64,000 bases of DNA from an uncultured Sphingomonadaceae bacterium (GCA_947495985.1 CANMBD010000001.1:1240001-1304000); one strand, 5' to 3'; positions 19,107 through 29,007 are shown, numbered from the stretch's first letter. Made by a program: numbers and translations. Notes: a model not told the origin generated them from the sequence alone.

Positions 19107-21238
19107 TACCAGTAATATTTCAGGGCCATGGCCCATTTCGAATTCGGATAACCGTTTTTCAATCGCCGGAACCAGGCTTTGCGCTGCGACACATCGACAG
19201 ATTCGCCACCGCAGCTGTTATTGCCGGTGCGGGCATAGCAATAGACTGCCCGATACAAGGCATAGGATATATCTTCCTTGCTAGCACGCCGATCAGCGAT
19301 AATGTCCTTGTAGATATCCTGCCGCACCAGCTCGTCACTGGCGAATTTTGAGTCTGCGCTTCCCAATGCGCCTTCTTTCGGCAAGCGGTTACTCAAGCTG
19401 AAATAGTCAAAACCATTCAGGCGAATAAATTCCCCCAGGCACAGACGCGCGCGCTGCTGTTTCGGGTTTTTCGCCAGCGACCGAGCCGTTGCCGTCAGGC
19501 TGGGGCATGAAAACTCATCCTCGACAATTCCCTTGTTGAATAGCCCCAGTGGAACATTTTCATCGGCGTGGAGCATCGTCAGATATCCGTTTATCACCGC
19601 ATCAGCCGGGATTGATCTGGAATCCTTCAAAAAGTCGGAATAGTCACCGCTGGCCAGTTGCTTGTAAAGCAAGGTGAATAAGGCCACTTGCCGCTCATGC
19701 GCTGATCGTGACTGATCATTGGCCGCGCGCCGCAGGATGTCCGGGCCGACGGAATATTGGAGCAATATTTCGCGAATAGTCTGGTCCTGAACCAGGGAAT
19801 CAGGCTCAAAAACCTTGTCCACCTGACCTTTGGATTCCAGACTGGTCGCCAGTCCTAGTTCAACAAACGGACGCTGATAAGGTTGCTTCGCGCCAGCGAT
19901 CATATCTCGCCAGAACCCTTCTTCATTACGGTCGTTGAGCTGGGCAAGTGCCATCCCGCGCAACGCTTGCCGGCTGAATTGCAGATAGCTGAAATTTTCC
20001 TGTCGGGCAGCATCCGGAATGAGTTGCAAAACTCTGCGAGCATCACCTGCCACGTGAAAGGCGTGGCTTGCCTGCAAAAATTCGTAAATTGCCGGGCTAT
20101 CCGACAAGGCATCTTTCATTCCATTTAACTCGGCAAGGCTGATTTGCGTGCCCTCGTAAACCGGTTTACGCATTTTTTGGAGGGCTATGACCGCCAATAG
20201 CAGTGGATCGGAAACCTGCGCTTTTGCCTTGTCGTTATACAACAGCTTTACATCAACCTCTTCTGCAAAAGCACCAGGATCAAGACTGTTTGTTTGCGCC
20301 AGCATCTTCTCGTAAGCACCAACCAGATTTTCATTCTCCCCTGCCAGCCAGAAAATACGCCGCATCAATCCCTTTGCCGAGGCTGTATACCGACCTTCTG
20401 GATAGTTTTTGATGTAAGCGTCAAAAACCTTTCTCGCGTTCCTTATCGCTATTTTGTCAACGGCGTCCGGCCCTGAAAAATCACCCCAGTTACCGAAAGC
20501 GGATACCTGCGCGCGATTTATCTCGGTACGGCCAATCATATAAATGGCGGTTTCGCTCAGCCAGCCATTTGAGCTTTTGGTAAGCTCTGCAAAACGATCA
20601 TGCGCCACCTTGAAATCACCAATGTAAAACGCCTGCGCACCAAGCAGATACGTCAGAAACTCTCGCCCCTTTCTGGACCGGATCATTGTGGATGGATCAC
20701 TCCATTCCAATTTCGCCAGCGCCTTTTGTTCTTCAGAAAAATAATAATGGGAATAACCGCCGCGCTGCGGATCAGCGCAGATCGAAAAGATAGTGGAACG
20801 AGCCGCTATCAGTGCATCTTGCTCTTTCTTTCTTATCTTTGCCGCGCGCAATTCACCTTCAAACAGCTGCGTTCCGGCATGATAACTTTGACAACGCGAG
20901 CCACCAAAACGGGATCGGTCGAGTTTTTGGGCAGGCTTGGGATAAAGCGCCTGATCAAATATATTCCAGCGGAAAAAATTTCGTCCTTGTCCTTCATAAA
21001 GGTCAGTTTTGGGATAGCTGAAATTCGGCGCATAGGGAACGCGATCCGCCAGCAACAGCATCATATTGGTCCGCGTATCGTTACCCGGCGTCAGGACAGC
21101 AATCCCGGAACAAGTCGCGTCAGTGCCAAGCTTCCATTCAGGATAGCAGCCAAAGTCTCCGCTGGCCTGAGCCGGACCAGCCAAAAAAAGAGCTGTGAAA
21201 ACTGCGACCCCCATCAGCAGGTATTTTTGCATCATCAT
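19106..21238 (-). CDS. Large periplasmic helical-repeat (TPR/YfiO-like) protein
   Basis: A 710-residue exported protein: signal peptide (residues 1-25, ending AQA), then helical repeats of TPR/BamD character, for example GAQAFYIGDFKVAHDRFAEL and FDAYIKNYPEGRYTASAKGL. Eight or more Cys residues are spread through the protein (GCYPEW, TCSG, SRCQSY, SICADP, FSCPS, LCLGEF, YCYARTGNNSCGG), consistent with disulfides in the periplasm. The ATG triplet at 21238 follows a very strong ribosome-binding site (GGAGGGGGGGG). Co-transcribed with the DUF3142 lipoprotein. No named function. Confidence 0.78.
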   Translation of the reverse strand: MMMQKYLLMGVAVFTALFLAGPAQASGDFGCYPEWKLGTDATCSGIAVLTPGNDTRTNMMLLLADRVPYAPNFSYPKTDLYEGQGRNFFRWNIFDQALYPKPAQKLDRSRFGGSRCQSYHAGTQLFEGELRAAKIRKKEQDALIAARSTIFSICADPQRGGYSHYYFSEEQKALAKLEWSDPSTMIRSRKGREFLTYLLGAQAFYIGDFKVAHDRFAELTKSSNGWLSETAIYMIGRTEINRAQVSAFGNWGDFSGPDAVDKIAIRNARKVFDAYIKNYPEGRYTASAKGLMRRIFWLAGENENLVGAYEKMLAQTNSLDPGAFAEEVDVKLLYNDKAKAQVSDPLLLAVIALQKMRKPVYEGTQISLAELNGMKDALSDSPAIYEFLQASHAFHVAGDARRVLQLIPDAARQENFSYLQFSRQALRGMALAQLNDRNEEGFWRDMIAGAKQPYQRPFVELGLATSLESKGQVDKVFEPDSLVQDQTIREILLQYSVGPDILRRAANDQSRSAHERQVALFTLLYKQLASGDYSDFLKDSRSIPADAVINGYLTMLHADENVPLGLFNKGIVEDEFSCPSLTATARSLAKNPKQQRARLCLGEFIRLNGFDYFSLSNRLPKEGALGSADSKFASDELVRQDIYKDIIADRRASKEDISYALYRAVYCYARTGNNSCGGESVDVSQRKAWFRRLKNGYPNSKWAMALKYYW

Positions 21239-21416
21239 CCCCCCCCCTCCGCTTTGATCGCCCGAAATTCGGGACTCGATAGATTGAGTTTACCTTGAGA
21301 CCAGCAAACAACAAGGTTTCAGTAGTGGCAAATCTAGTGGCCATTGCTCTAGTCTATCTCTCGGCAGGACAAACCACATCTTGATATCTGTGCGATGAAT
21401 GCGCAGAATATGATTC

Positions 21417-23150
21417 ATGACAAACGCTCCAACCTCCCCCAAAAACCCTGTTCTTCAAAATACCAGCGGCGTTCCTGCCGTAGATGGCGCTGATCCATAC
21501 CAGCGAGAGGAACAGACATTTCCCACTCTTAAAGAGAGTCATCTCGACAGGATTCAGTCCTTCTGCGAAAAGGAAACCCTGAAAGATGGTGCCTTGTTGT
21601 TCAAACGCGGCGAACGCAGCGTGGATTTTTTCATCATTATATCCGGCGCGGTCGAAATTTTTGACACAGATGACCAAGGCAATGCCAATGTCTTCACGGT
21701 TCACCGGAAAAACCAGTTTACCGGCGAGCTTGACCTGTTCAATGATCGCGAAATTCTGGTTAGTGGGCGCGCATCCGGAGTAACCGAAGTTCTTCGTTTC
21801 AAGCGTACCGATTTTCGCCGGATGGTGGTGGCCGAGCCGGATATTGGCGAAATAATCATGCGCGCCTTCATTCTGCGCCGGGTGGGACTGATCCAGCATG
21901 CACAGGGCGGCGTTACAGTGATCGGGCGCAAGCAGGATGCTGTCACACTACAAATTGATCGATTTCTAACCCGCAACGGCTATCCGCACCGCATGCTGGA
22001 TATTGATGTCGATGAGGACAGCGCGAGCGCGATGGAAGGTTTCAGCATTGATCGCGGTGACCTGCCGGTAGTCATTCTGCCGGACGGAAGACTGGTAAAG
22101 TCGCCATCAGATAAGGAACTGGCCGATGCACTGGGTCTGACCGAAGAGTTGCGTCCCGATCATCTCTATGACCTTGCTGTCATTGGCGCTGGTCCGTCCG
22201 GTTTGGCTGCAGCCGTGTACGGAGCCTCTGAAGGGCTGGAGACCATCATAGTCGAGAAACTCGCGCCGGGTGGACAAGCGGGTACAAGTTCCAAAATCGA
22301 AAATTACCTGGGCTTCCCAACGGGGATTTCGGGACAGGCACTGGCCGGACGCGCCCAGATCCAGGCCCAGAAATTCGGTGCAAAGCTGGCCATTTCACGC
22401 AACGCGGTGGGGTTGGATTGCGATAGCGATTACAACAAGGTCAAGCTGGAAGGTGATGAAGCCATTTGCGCCCGGGCCTTGGTCATTGCGACTGGTGCCA
22501 GTTACCGCAAACTGAACCTGGAAAATGACGAAAAGTTTGAAGGTCAGGGCATTCATTATGCAGCGACGCCGATGGAAGCAAAACTATGCCATGATGAAGA
22601 AGTGGCGGTTGTCGGCGGCGGCAACAGTGCCGGACAAGCTGCCATGTTCCTCTCCCAGACCGCGAAACATGTCCACCTGCTGATCCGCAGCGACAGTCTG
22701 GCTGCCAGCATGTCGAGCTATCTTATCGATCGCCTTGAGGCATCGCCCAAGGTCACGATACGATTTGGAACGGCAATCACGGAACTAATCGGCAAAAACC
22801 ATCTTGAATACCTCCGCTGGAAAGGGCCTGATGGCATTGAGGACAAGGATATCCGCAATGTCTTCGTCATGATCGGTGCAGTTCCGAATACCGATTGGAT
22901 TGGCGACTGCCTGCAATTGGATGGTTGCGGCTTCATTCGCACAGGCAGTGATTGTCAGGGCGAGCCAACCGACAGCCCCTATATGACAAGTCGCCCCGGT
23001 GTTGTCGCTGTAGGTGATGTCCGGTCCGGCTCGGTCAAGCGGGTGGCATCCGGCGTCGGCGAAGGCTCTGTGGTCATTCAGGCCGTGCATAAATATCTCG
23101 AAGACCAGAAAAACATCGAACGGGCCCAAGCTGAAACCGAGATGGCGTGA
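21417..23150 (+). CDS. Cyclic-nucleotide-domain / thioredoxin-like / TrxB-like flavoprotein fusion
   Basis: A 577-residue three-part protein. Residues about 40-150 form a cyclic-nucleotide-binding fold (GALLFKRGERSVDFFIIISGAV, ELDLFNDREILVSGRAS). Residues about 160-240 look like a glutaredoxin/thioredoxin-like domain without a CxxC. Residues 250-577 form a thioredoxin-reductase-type flavoprotein (VIGAGPSGLAAA, VVGGGNSAGQAA, GVVAVGDVRSGSVKRVASGVGEG). Where TrxB has its redox-active CATC, this protein has AATP (about residue 380), so it cannot shuttle electrons by the usual disulfide. Such fusions are known in actinobacteria and proteobacteria. Its stop overlaps the MFS start (GTGA). Confidence 0.88.
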   Translation: MTNAPTSPKNPVLQNTSGVPAVDGADPYQREEQTFPTLKESHLDRIQSFCEKETLKDGALLFKRGERSVDFFIIISGAVEIFDTDDQGNANVFTVHRKNQFTGELDLFNDREILVSGRASGVTEVLRFKRTDFRRMVVAEPDIGEIIMRAFILRRVGLIQHAQGGVTVIGRKQDAVTLQIDRFLTRNGYPHRMLDIDVDEDSASAMEGFSIDRGDLPVVILPDGRLVKSPSDKELADALGLTEELRPDHLYDLAVIGAGPSGLAAAVYGASEGLETIIVEKLAPGGQAGTSSKIENYLGFPTGISGQALAGRAQIQAQKFGAKLAISRNAVGLDCDSDYNKVKLEGDEAICARALVIATGASYRKLNLENDEKFEGQGIHYAATPMEAKLCHDEEVAVVGGGNSAGQAAMFLSQTAKHVHLLIRSDSLAASMSSYLIDRLEASPKVTIRFGTAITELIGKNHLEYLRWKGPDGIEDKDIRNVFVMIGAVPNTDWIGDCLQLDGCGFIRTGSDCQGEPTDSPYMTSRPGVVAVGDVRSGSVKRVASGVGEGSVVIQAVHKYLEDQKNIERAQAETEMA

Positions 23151-24583
23151 CAACCGCCCTCCCCGCACCTTGCGATGAGAGCCAAGGCTTTTCTCCGGCG
23201 GAGACAGATTGCACGTATAAGACCAGCGTTCTCATCGCCACTATTGCCGGGTCCAGTCTCGCCTTTGTAATGGGCGCGATTGTCAATGTCGCCTTGCCCT
23301 CCATGCAGGCCGAATTTGCCACCGATGCCCAAGGGGCGCAGTGGATCATCAACAGCTACCTGTTGCCGGTCGGCGCGCTGGTGTTGCTAGGCGGAGCGCT
23401 GGGCGACAGATATGGCCGCAAGCTTATGTTTCAGGCGGGGCTGGTCCTGTTCACGCTCGCTACCCTGGCCTGTGCTTTTGCACCCAACCTGAACCTGTTG
23501 CTCGCCATGCGGGTCATTCAAGGTCTTGGCGCCGCGCTGCTTGCGCCCAATAGCCTTGCGATTATCTCCACCAGCTTCAGCGAAACCGAGCGAGGAAAGG
23601 CTATTGGTACGTGGGCCGGCATGGGGGCTTTTGCCGGAGCCATTGCGCCGGTTATTGGCGGCTGGGCGATCGACCTGGCAAGCTGGCGCTGGGCTTTCGC
23701 GATCAGCATTCCGCTAGCGATTGTCGCGCTGATTATCGGTCAGAAATCAATTACGGAAAATCGCGAACAGGAATCGAGCGCTCACCCATTGGACTGGAGC
23801 GGAGCCAGTTTGATTACCATTGGACTGGGGACGCTGGTCTGGACCTTGACGGTGCTGCCTGACGACACTGTCGCACGCTGGATCAAATGGCTTGCTGGTA
23901 GCGTGGCCACATTCGCCACAATATTGTTTCTGCTCGTCGAAAAACGCAAAAATGATCGGGCGATGGTGCCGCTCCATCTATTCAATACCGCCAGTTTTGC
24001 CGGTATCTCCATGCTGACGTTGTTTTTATACGCAGCGCTTGGCGGGCTGCTGGTACTTTTACCGTTCACGCTGATCAATGCTGGCGGTTATTCGGCGACA
24101 GAGACCGGCTTCGCGCTCCTCCCCTTCCCGCTCACCATGGCCATATTGTCGCGCTATGCCGGCGGGCTGAGTGACCGCTTTGGCGTCCGTATGATTTTGA
24201 CCGTCGGCCCGGCCATTGTTGCTGCAGGCTTCTTCTATTTCAGCCTGCTGAGCGGTACGGAAATCAATTATTGGCACGACATTTTTCCCGCCCTGATGAT
24301 CATCGCGCTGGGCATGACCGCCAGCGTGGCACCGCTGACCACAGCCGTCATGGCGAGTGTTGACGACCAGCATGGCGGCACGGCTTCGGGCATCAACAAT
24401 GCGATATCCCGATCCGCAGGATTAATCGCAACGGCGCTACTCGGGTTTGTCTTGGTCGGCAGCGATGGCGGCAACAGCGCCTTGGTGGCCGGCTTTGCCA
24501 GCGCCGCATGGGTGGGCGCGCTACTCGCATTGGCGAGCGCCGTTGCAGCCTGGTTTCTGATCCGGTTGCAGACGGCTTCATAA
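23147..24583 (+). CDS. MFS transporter, DHA2 (14-TM) family
   Basis: A 478-residue exporter. Motif A appears as GALGDRYGRKLMFQAG and motif C as GAIAPVIGGWAID, both typical of proton-driven drug exporters of the EmrB/QacA type; about 14 membrane helices. The GTG start at 23147 overlaps the upstream flavoprotein stop by four bases, so the pair is co-expressed. The substrate is unknown. Coupling to a redox-sensing flavoprotein suggests a toxic redox-active compound, which is inference only. Confidence 0.9.
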   Translation: MTTALPAPCDESQGFSPAETDCTYKTSVLIATIAGSSLAFVMGAIVNVALPSMQAEFATDAQGAQWIINSYLLPVGALVLLGGALGDRYGRKLMFQAGLVLFTLATLACAFAPNLNLLLAMRVIQGLGAALLAPNSLAIISTSFSETERGKAIGTWAGMGAFAGAIAPVIGGWAIDLASWRWAFAISIPLAIVALIIGQKSITENREQESSAHPLDWSGASLITIGLGTLVWTLTVLPDDTVARWIKWLAGSVATFATILFLLVEKRKNDRAMVPLHLFNTASFAGISMLTLFLYAALGGLLVLLPFTLINAGGYSATETGFALLPFPLTMAILSRYAGGLSDRFGVRMILTVGPAIVAAGFFYFSLLSGTEINYWHDIFPALMIIALGMTASVAPLTTAVMASVDDQHGGTASGINNAISRSAGLIATALLGFVLVGSDGGNSALVAGFASAAWVGALLALASAVAAWFLIRLQTAS

Positions 24584-24613
24584 AAAAGGGCCCCGCTTGC
24601 ACGGAGCCCTTTT
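24584..24613. terminator. Bidirectional rho-independent terminator
   Basis: AAAAGGGC at 24584-24591 pairs with GCCCTTTT at 24606-24613, extended inward by CCG/CGG past one mismatch. Lies between the convergent MFS gene and pnp, with A-run and T-run on both sides, so it can serve both strands. Confidence 0.85.
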
Positions 24614-24633
24614 CATTCAATCTGTAAGCAGAC

Positions 24634-26916
24634 CTAGTCTTCGGTGATCGAGCTTGGCAATGGAATATCGCCGCCCTCATCCTTTGGACCGTCATTGTTG
24701 CGACCGCGACCGCGGCCACCGCCACCGCCGCCATCACGACCGCGACCACGGCCACCGCCGCCTGCGCCGTCACGGCGCGGACCACGGGGCTTGTTTTCGC
24801 GTGGAGGACGAGTGTCTTCCAGCTCTTCGCCGGTTTCCTGATCAACAACCCGCATCGACAGGCGAACCTTGCCGCGCTGGTCGATTTCGAGAACCTTGAC
24901 CTTGACTTCCTGACCTTCGGACAGTTCGTCAGCAACCTTCTCGACGCGCTCATTCTTGATTTCAGAGACGTGGACGAGACCGTCTTTGCCGCCCATGAAG
25001 TTCACAAATGCGCCAAAGTCGACGAGGTTCACAACTTTACCATCATAGATTTTGCCAACTTCGGCTTCTTCCACAATGCCGGCAATCCATGCCAGAGCCG
25101 CGTCAATCTGTGATTTGTCAGAAGAAGAAACCTTGATCAGGCCTTCATCGTCAATATCGACCTTCGCGCCGGTTTCCGCAACAATCTCGCGAATGACCTT
25201 GCCGCCGGTACCGATAACGTCGCGGATCTTCTCTTTGTTGATCTGCAGTGTTTCGATACGCGGAGCATGTTCGGACATTTCGGTACGAACCGATGACAGA
25301 GCTTTGCTCATTTCGCCGAGGATATGCGCACGGCCGCCACTGGCTTGTTCCAGAGCAGACTTCATGATTTCCTGCGTAATGCCGGCTACCTTGATGTCCA
25401 TCTGCAAGGAGGTGATACCTTTTTCGGTACCAGCAACCTTGAAGTCCATGTCGCCGAGATGATCTTCGTCGCCGAGAATGTCGGAGAGAACGGCGAAATC
25501 TTCGCCTTCGAGGATCAGACCCATCGCAATACCGGAAACCGGACGCGCCAATGGCACACCGGCGTCCATCATCGCCAAGGAGCCGCCACAAACGGTTGCC
25601 ATTGAAGACGAACCGTTGGACTCGGTGATGTCAGACAGCACACGGATCGTGTAAGGAAAATCATCCACTGTTGGCAGAACCGGACGCAGCGCGCGGAAAG
25701 CGAGCTTACCATGACCGGTTTCGCGGCGGCTGGTAAAACCAAAGCGGCCCACTTCGCCAACCGAATAAGGCGGGAAGTTATAGTGCAGCATGAAGTTGAT
25801 GTAGCTCAATCCGTCCAGACCATCGATCATCTGCTCGGCATCTTTGGTGCCAAGCGTCGTGGTCACGATTGCCTGTGTTTCACCGCGGGTGAACAAGGAC
25901 GAACCGTGGGTCCGCGGCAGCAAGCCAACCATGGCTTCGATCGGGCGAACCTGATCCAGCTTACGGCCATCAATACGCGTGCCGTCCTTGATGATCGCGC
26001 CGCGAACGATTTCCGCTTCCAGCTTCTTGACCATCTTGCCAGCGGTCATTTGAACCTGGCCTTCTTCTTCGGCATATTTCTCTTTGGCTTTTTCACGAAC
26101 CGCATTCAGCGCGTCGGAACGCTCTGATTTGTCGGTTTTCTTGTAAGCCGCAGCAATATCGTCACCAACCAGCTTGCGCAGGTCTTCTTTGATATCGCTA
26201 TTATCTTCGGCAGAAGCCAGTTCCCAAGGCTCTTTCGCAGCCTGTTCAGCCAGATCGATGATCAAACCAGCAACGTCCTTGGATGCTTCATGCGCGAACT
26301 GAACAGCACCGAGCATGACATCTTCGGAAAGCTCTTTGGCTTCCGATTCCACCATCATCACAGCGCCAGGTGTGGCCGCTACAACCAGGTCGAGTTCGCC
26401 TTCGGCAACTTCTTCCATGGATGGGTTCAGCTGATATTCGCCTTCTTTGTAACCGACCCGAGCCGCACCAATGGGGCCCATGAAAGGAACGCCAGAGATG
26501 GTCAGCGCAGCAGAAGCTGCAACCATCGCCAAGATATCGGGTTCGTTCTGACCGTCATAGCTCATCACCTGACAAATCACGTTGATTTCGTTGTAGAAAC
26601 CTTCGGGGAACAGCGGACGGCAAGGGCGGTCAATCAAACGCGATGTCAGCGTTTCTTTTTCCGTCGCACGGCCTTCGCGCTTGAAGAAACCGCCTGGAAT
26701 GCGGCCAGCGGCTGAGAATTTTTCCTGATAGTGAACGGTCAGCGGGAAGAAATCCTGTCCTTCGCGTACCGATTTGGCGGCTGTCACTGCACAGAGAACA
26801 ACCGTTTCGCCGAGGGTCGCGAGTACCGCGCCATCAGCCTGACGGGCAATACGGCCCGTTTCGAGGGTGAGGGTCTGTCCGCCCCACTCCATTTCAACTT
26901 TCTTTACATCAAACAT
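24634..26916 (-). CDS. pnp: Polyribonucleotide nucleotidyltransferase (PNPase)
   Basis: Phosphorolytic 3'-5' exoribonuclease of the degradosome. 760 residues: two RNase PH domains (first with [14 protein letters not shown], second with [16 protein letters not shown] and [15 protein letters not shown]), a KH domain (about 555-610, loop GTGG) and an S1 domain (about 620-690, [19 protein letters not shown]). The last 60 residues are a Gly/Arg-rich tail of RGRGR repeats ending in an acidic stretch. ATG at 26916 follows AAAGGAAA. It lies downstream of rpsO, the classical rpsO-pnp arrangement, with a terminator between. Confidence 0.98.
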   Translation of the reverse strand: MFDVKKVEMEWGGQTLTLETGRIARQADGAVLATLGETVVLCAVTAAKSVREGQDFFPLTVHYQEKFSAAGRIPGGFFKREGRATEKETLTSRLIDRPCRPLFPEGFYNEINVICQVMSYDGQNEPDILAMVAASAALTISGVPFMGPIGAARVGYKEGEYQLNPSMEEVAEGELDLVVAATPGAVMMVESEAKELSEDVMLGAVQFAHEASKDVAGLIIDLAEQAAKEPWELASAEDNSDIKEDLRKLVGDDIAAAYKKTDKSERSDALNAVREKAKEKYAEEEGQVQMTAGKMVKKLEAEIVRGAIIKDGTRIDGRKLDQVRPIEAMVGLLPRTHGSSLFTRGETQAIVTTTLGTKDAEQMIDGLDGLSYINFMLHYNFPPYSVGEVGRFGFTSRRETGHGKLAFRALRPVLPTVDDFPYTIRVLSDITESNGSSSMATVCGGSLAMMDAGVPLARPVSGIAMGLILEGEDFAVLSDILGDEDHLGDMDFKVAGTEKGITSLQMDIKVAGITQEIMKSALEQASGGRAHILGEMSKALSSVRTEMSEHAPRIETLQINKEKIRDVIGTGGKVIREIVAETGAKVDIDDEGLIKVSSSDKSQIDAALAWIAGIVEEAEVGKIYDGKVVNLVDFGAFVNFMGGKDGLVHVSEIKNERVEKVADELSEGQEVKVKVLEIDQRGKVRLSMRVVDQETGEELEDTRPPRENKPRGPRRDGAGGGGRGRGRDGGGGGGRGRGRNNDGPKDEGGDIPLPSSITED

Positions 26917-27058
26917 TCGTATTTTCCTTTGTCCCGCCTGCCCTATGCAGTGCGGGGGCTTTCATTTGTCCAGCAATCCGGCTGAACAGCGGTTCGGGGT
27001 CATTTGTGCCCCTGGTGTGGAGCATTGCCGCCTTATTGCTGCAACGCCCAATAAGAAA

Positions 27059-27079
27059 ACGGCCCCGCAAGGAGGCCGT
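27059..27079 (-). terminator. Terminator/attenuator between rpsO and pnp
   Basis: ACGGCC (27059-27064) pairs with GGCCGT (27074-27079) across a nine-base loop. On the minus strand it is followed by TTTCTTATT. It lies 12 bases after the rpsO stop and would limit read-through into pnp. Confidence 0.8.
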
Positions 27080-27090
27080 CTTCGAAACTC

Positions 27091-27360
27091 TTATTTCCGG
27101 AGACCAAGGTCTTTAATCAACTTGGAATAGCGTCCCGCATCTTTCTTGCGGAGATAGTCCAGCAAGCTGCGGCGCTTGTTGACCATCATCAGCAAACCAC
27201 GACGGGAGTGGTTGTCCTTGTGGTGGCCTTTGAAATGCTCGGTCAGGTTCACAATACGCTCGGTGAGGATCGCAACCTGTACTTCCGGGGAACCGGTATC
27301 GCCTTTTGTCTGGGCGAATTTCTCAATCAGTTCCTGTTTTTTTTCTGCGGTAATCGTCAT
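27091..27360 (-). CDS. rpsO: 30S ribosomal protein S15
   Basis: An 89-residue protein, normal length. It carries the S15 signature [19 protein letters not shown] (rRNA contact) and the C-terminal [17 protein letters not shown]. Binds 16S rRNA early in 30S assembly. ATG at 27360 gives the standard N-terminus [12 protein letters not shown]; the open frame runs 16 codons further upstream but without family support. Between truB upstream (26 bases away) and pnp downstream. Confidence 0.98.
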   Translation of the reverse strand: MTITAEKKQELIEKFAQTKGDTGSPEVQVAILTERIVNLTEHFKGHHKDNHSRRGLLMMVNKRRSLLDYLRKKDAGRYSKLIKDLGLRK

Positions 27361-27385
27361 AATCTTATTTTTCCTTCGAACATCT

Positions 27386-28450
27386 TTACATATTAAATCC
27401 GCGAACAACCTTTACGGTTCCAACAACAAGCTCTGCCAAGGCAACCGGAGAACCATCTTCGGTCGCTAGAAAAAGCCCGTCATTTGGCGGGTTCCCGATC
27501 AATTCCTGTTCGTTCAGCACTTGGCCTTGCCGAAGCAGTCTTGCCTGATCAGGAGTGAGGTCAAAAGCCGGGATGTCGTCCAGCCCCGCCTCAAGCGGCA
27601 AGAGATAATCTTTAATGTCCGCGCCCTTACCAATTTCATTGAGTTTGTCCAGCGAAATCGCATGTTTGAGCGTAAACGGCCCCGCCTTTGTGCGGCGGAG
27701 CATGGAAACATGGCCAAAAGTACCAAGCGCACGCGCAATATCGCGGGCCAGAGAGCGGATATAGGTGCCTTTAGAAACATGGGCTGTGAGGGTCACAGAA
27801 TCAATCCTCTCCCCTTGAGGGAGAGGAAACGGAGACTTGGCAGCTTGCTGCCCTAGTCGAGTTGGAGAGGGGTCTGGCTTGGCGCTCCCTCTCTCCCCCT
27901 CTCCAAGCTTAGCTAACTCGCTTTGCTCATAAGCATCGCTGTCCTCTCCCTCCGGGGGAGAGGAAATGGAAAGGGAATATATCTCCACCGCCCGCATCTT
28001 CATCTCAACCGTTTCACCGGCCCGCGCCAGATCATAAGCGCGCTTGCCATCAATTTTCAGAGCGGAATATTTGGGCGGTATCTGATCAATCGGCCCGGTG
28101 AATTGCGGTAATATGGCCTCCAACTCGGCCAGTGTTGGCAGATGCTCGGACGTCTCACTCACATCCCCTTCCGCGTCCAGCGTCTCGGTCTCGCTGCCAA
28201 ATGCAATCGTGAATTCATAAATTTTCGACGCATCCAGCATCCGCCCGCACAGCTTTGTCGCCTCACCCAGCGCTATCGGTAAAACCCCAGTCGCCAGCGG
28301 ATCCAGCGTCCCGCCATGGCCGACCTTGGTCTTGTCCTTGCCTTTGCCGAGCAGTCCCGCCTCGCGCAAGTTGCGTTTCACTGCGCCGACAGCCTGCGTT
28401 GACCCCAATTCAAGCGGTTTATCGAGTATGATCCAGCCGTGCGGTTTCAA
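27386..28450 (-). CDS. truB: tRNA pseudouridine(55) synthase, with in-frame repeat insertion
   Basis: Makes pseudouridine 55 in the T-loop of tRNAs. The catalytic region [18 protein letters not shown] holds the active Asp. Also seen are [40 protein letters not shown] and the [14 protein letters not shown] motif. At 354 residues it is about 50 longer than usual. The excess lies between residues about 163 and 216, in the loop between EIYSLSI and [14 protein letters not shown], and is encoded by a palindromic repeat element at 27806-27963. The frame is intact on both sides, so the enzyme is probably made with a flexible charged insertion. Residue positions are approximate. Confidence 0.95.
   Translation of the reverse strand: MKPHGWIILDKPLELGSTQAVGAVKRNLREAGLLGKGKDKTKVGHGGTLDPLATGVLPIALGEATKLCGRMLDASKIYEFTIAFGSETETLDAEGDVSETSEHLPTLAELEAILPQFTGPIDQIPPKYSALKIDGKRAYDLARAGETVEMKMRAVEIYSLSISSPPEGEDSDAYEQSELAKLGEGERGSAKPDPSPTRLGQQAAKSPFPLPQGERIDSVTLTAHVSKGTYIRSLARDIARALGTFGHVSMLRRTKAGPFTLKHAISLDKLNEIGKGADIKDYLLPLEAGLDDIPAFDLTPDQARLLRQGQVLNEQELIGNPPNDGLFLATEDGSPVALAELVVGTVKVVRGFNM
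27806..27963. repeat. Palindromic repeat element inserted in-frame in truB
   Basis: Two 21-base palindromes, near copies of each other, bound the element: 27806-27826 (CCTCTCCCCTTGAGGGAGAG and final G) and 27943-27963 (CCTCTCCCTCCGGGGGAGAG and final G). Both are followed by GAAA-like flanks (AAACGGA and AAATGGA). Inside is another inverted repeat, TTGGAGAGGGG near 27862 with CCCCTCTCCAA near 27896. The composition (CTCTCCC/GGGAGAG) is that of mobile intergenic palindromic units. On the coding strand it reads SPPEGED...[10 protein letters not shown] without a stop. No second copy lies in this window. Confidence 0.85.
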
Positions 28451-28472
28451 ATATATTTCCTAGAGAACGATA

Positions 28473-28985
28473 TCACGAATTGGGCCATGCCAGACCAATG
28501 GCGTGATCGCGGACAGAAGCCGACCATTGCTCAGAAAGCAATTCAAAACGTTCCTTATCATCGGCATATAGGGCCCGTATCGCTTCCTCAAATTGTGGCC
28601 AGTCCCCGGCAATAACAGTCAGAAAATGGTAAGCTGCATCCTGCCCGGTTCGTTTGTCTGCACCGGTTTTCCGCGCCTGTTCAACCAGTCGGCGTAATGT
28701 TGCCGATGCCCCGCCGGATTGTTTAGCAAGCCAGTCCCAATGCCGCGGAAGCAAGGTGACTTCTTTGGAAACCACGCCAAGCTTAGGACGGCCCCGCTTT
28801 GCCGGTGCTTCTGTTTCACTGGTAGCTCGCAAATCAAAGTCAATTTGATTGCCGGTCTCGTCATCGAAAACCAATATGTCCGAGCTGCGTTTGACCTCTG
28901 GCAGAGCACGCAAGGTGTCAATAATTTCTGAGCGAGTCCCCGTTGCTAACCAATTTGCTTCTGAAAATGCTGTATAAGTGGTCAT
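28473..28985 (-). CDS. DUF2239 family protein with AT-hook-like motif
   Basis: A 170-residue protein that matches DUF2239 as I know it: an N-terminal TYTAFSEANWLATG, VFDDETGNQIDFDLRA, then KRGRPKLGVVSKEVTLLPRHWDWL and a helix-rich end. RGRP is an AT-hook core, and EVTLLPRHWDWLAKQSGGAS followed by LRRLVEQAR looks like a strand-helix-helix DNA-binding unit, so a role in DNA binding is possible but not shown. ATG at 28985 has AAGGA six bases upstream; a TTG two codons upstream is less likely. It lies inside the translation cluster, upstream of truB on the same strand. The promoter region carries a direct repeat. Confidence 0.8.
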   Translation of the reverse strand: MTTYTAFSEANWLATGTRSEIIDTLRALPEVKRSSDILVFDDETGNQIDFDLRATSETEAPAKRGRPKLGVVSKEVTLLPRHWDWLAKQSGGASATLRRLVEQARKTGADKRTGQDAAYHFLTVIAGDWPQFEEAIRALYADDKERFELLSEQWSASVRDHAIGLAWPNS

Positions 28986-29007
28986 GAACAATCCTTTCGG
29001 ATGTACA

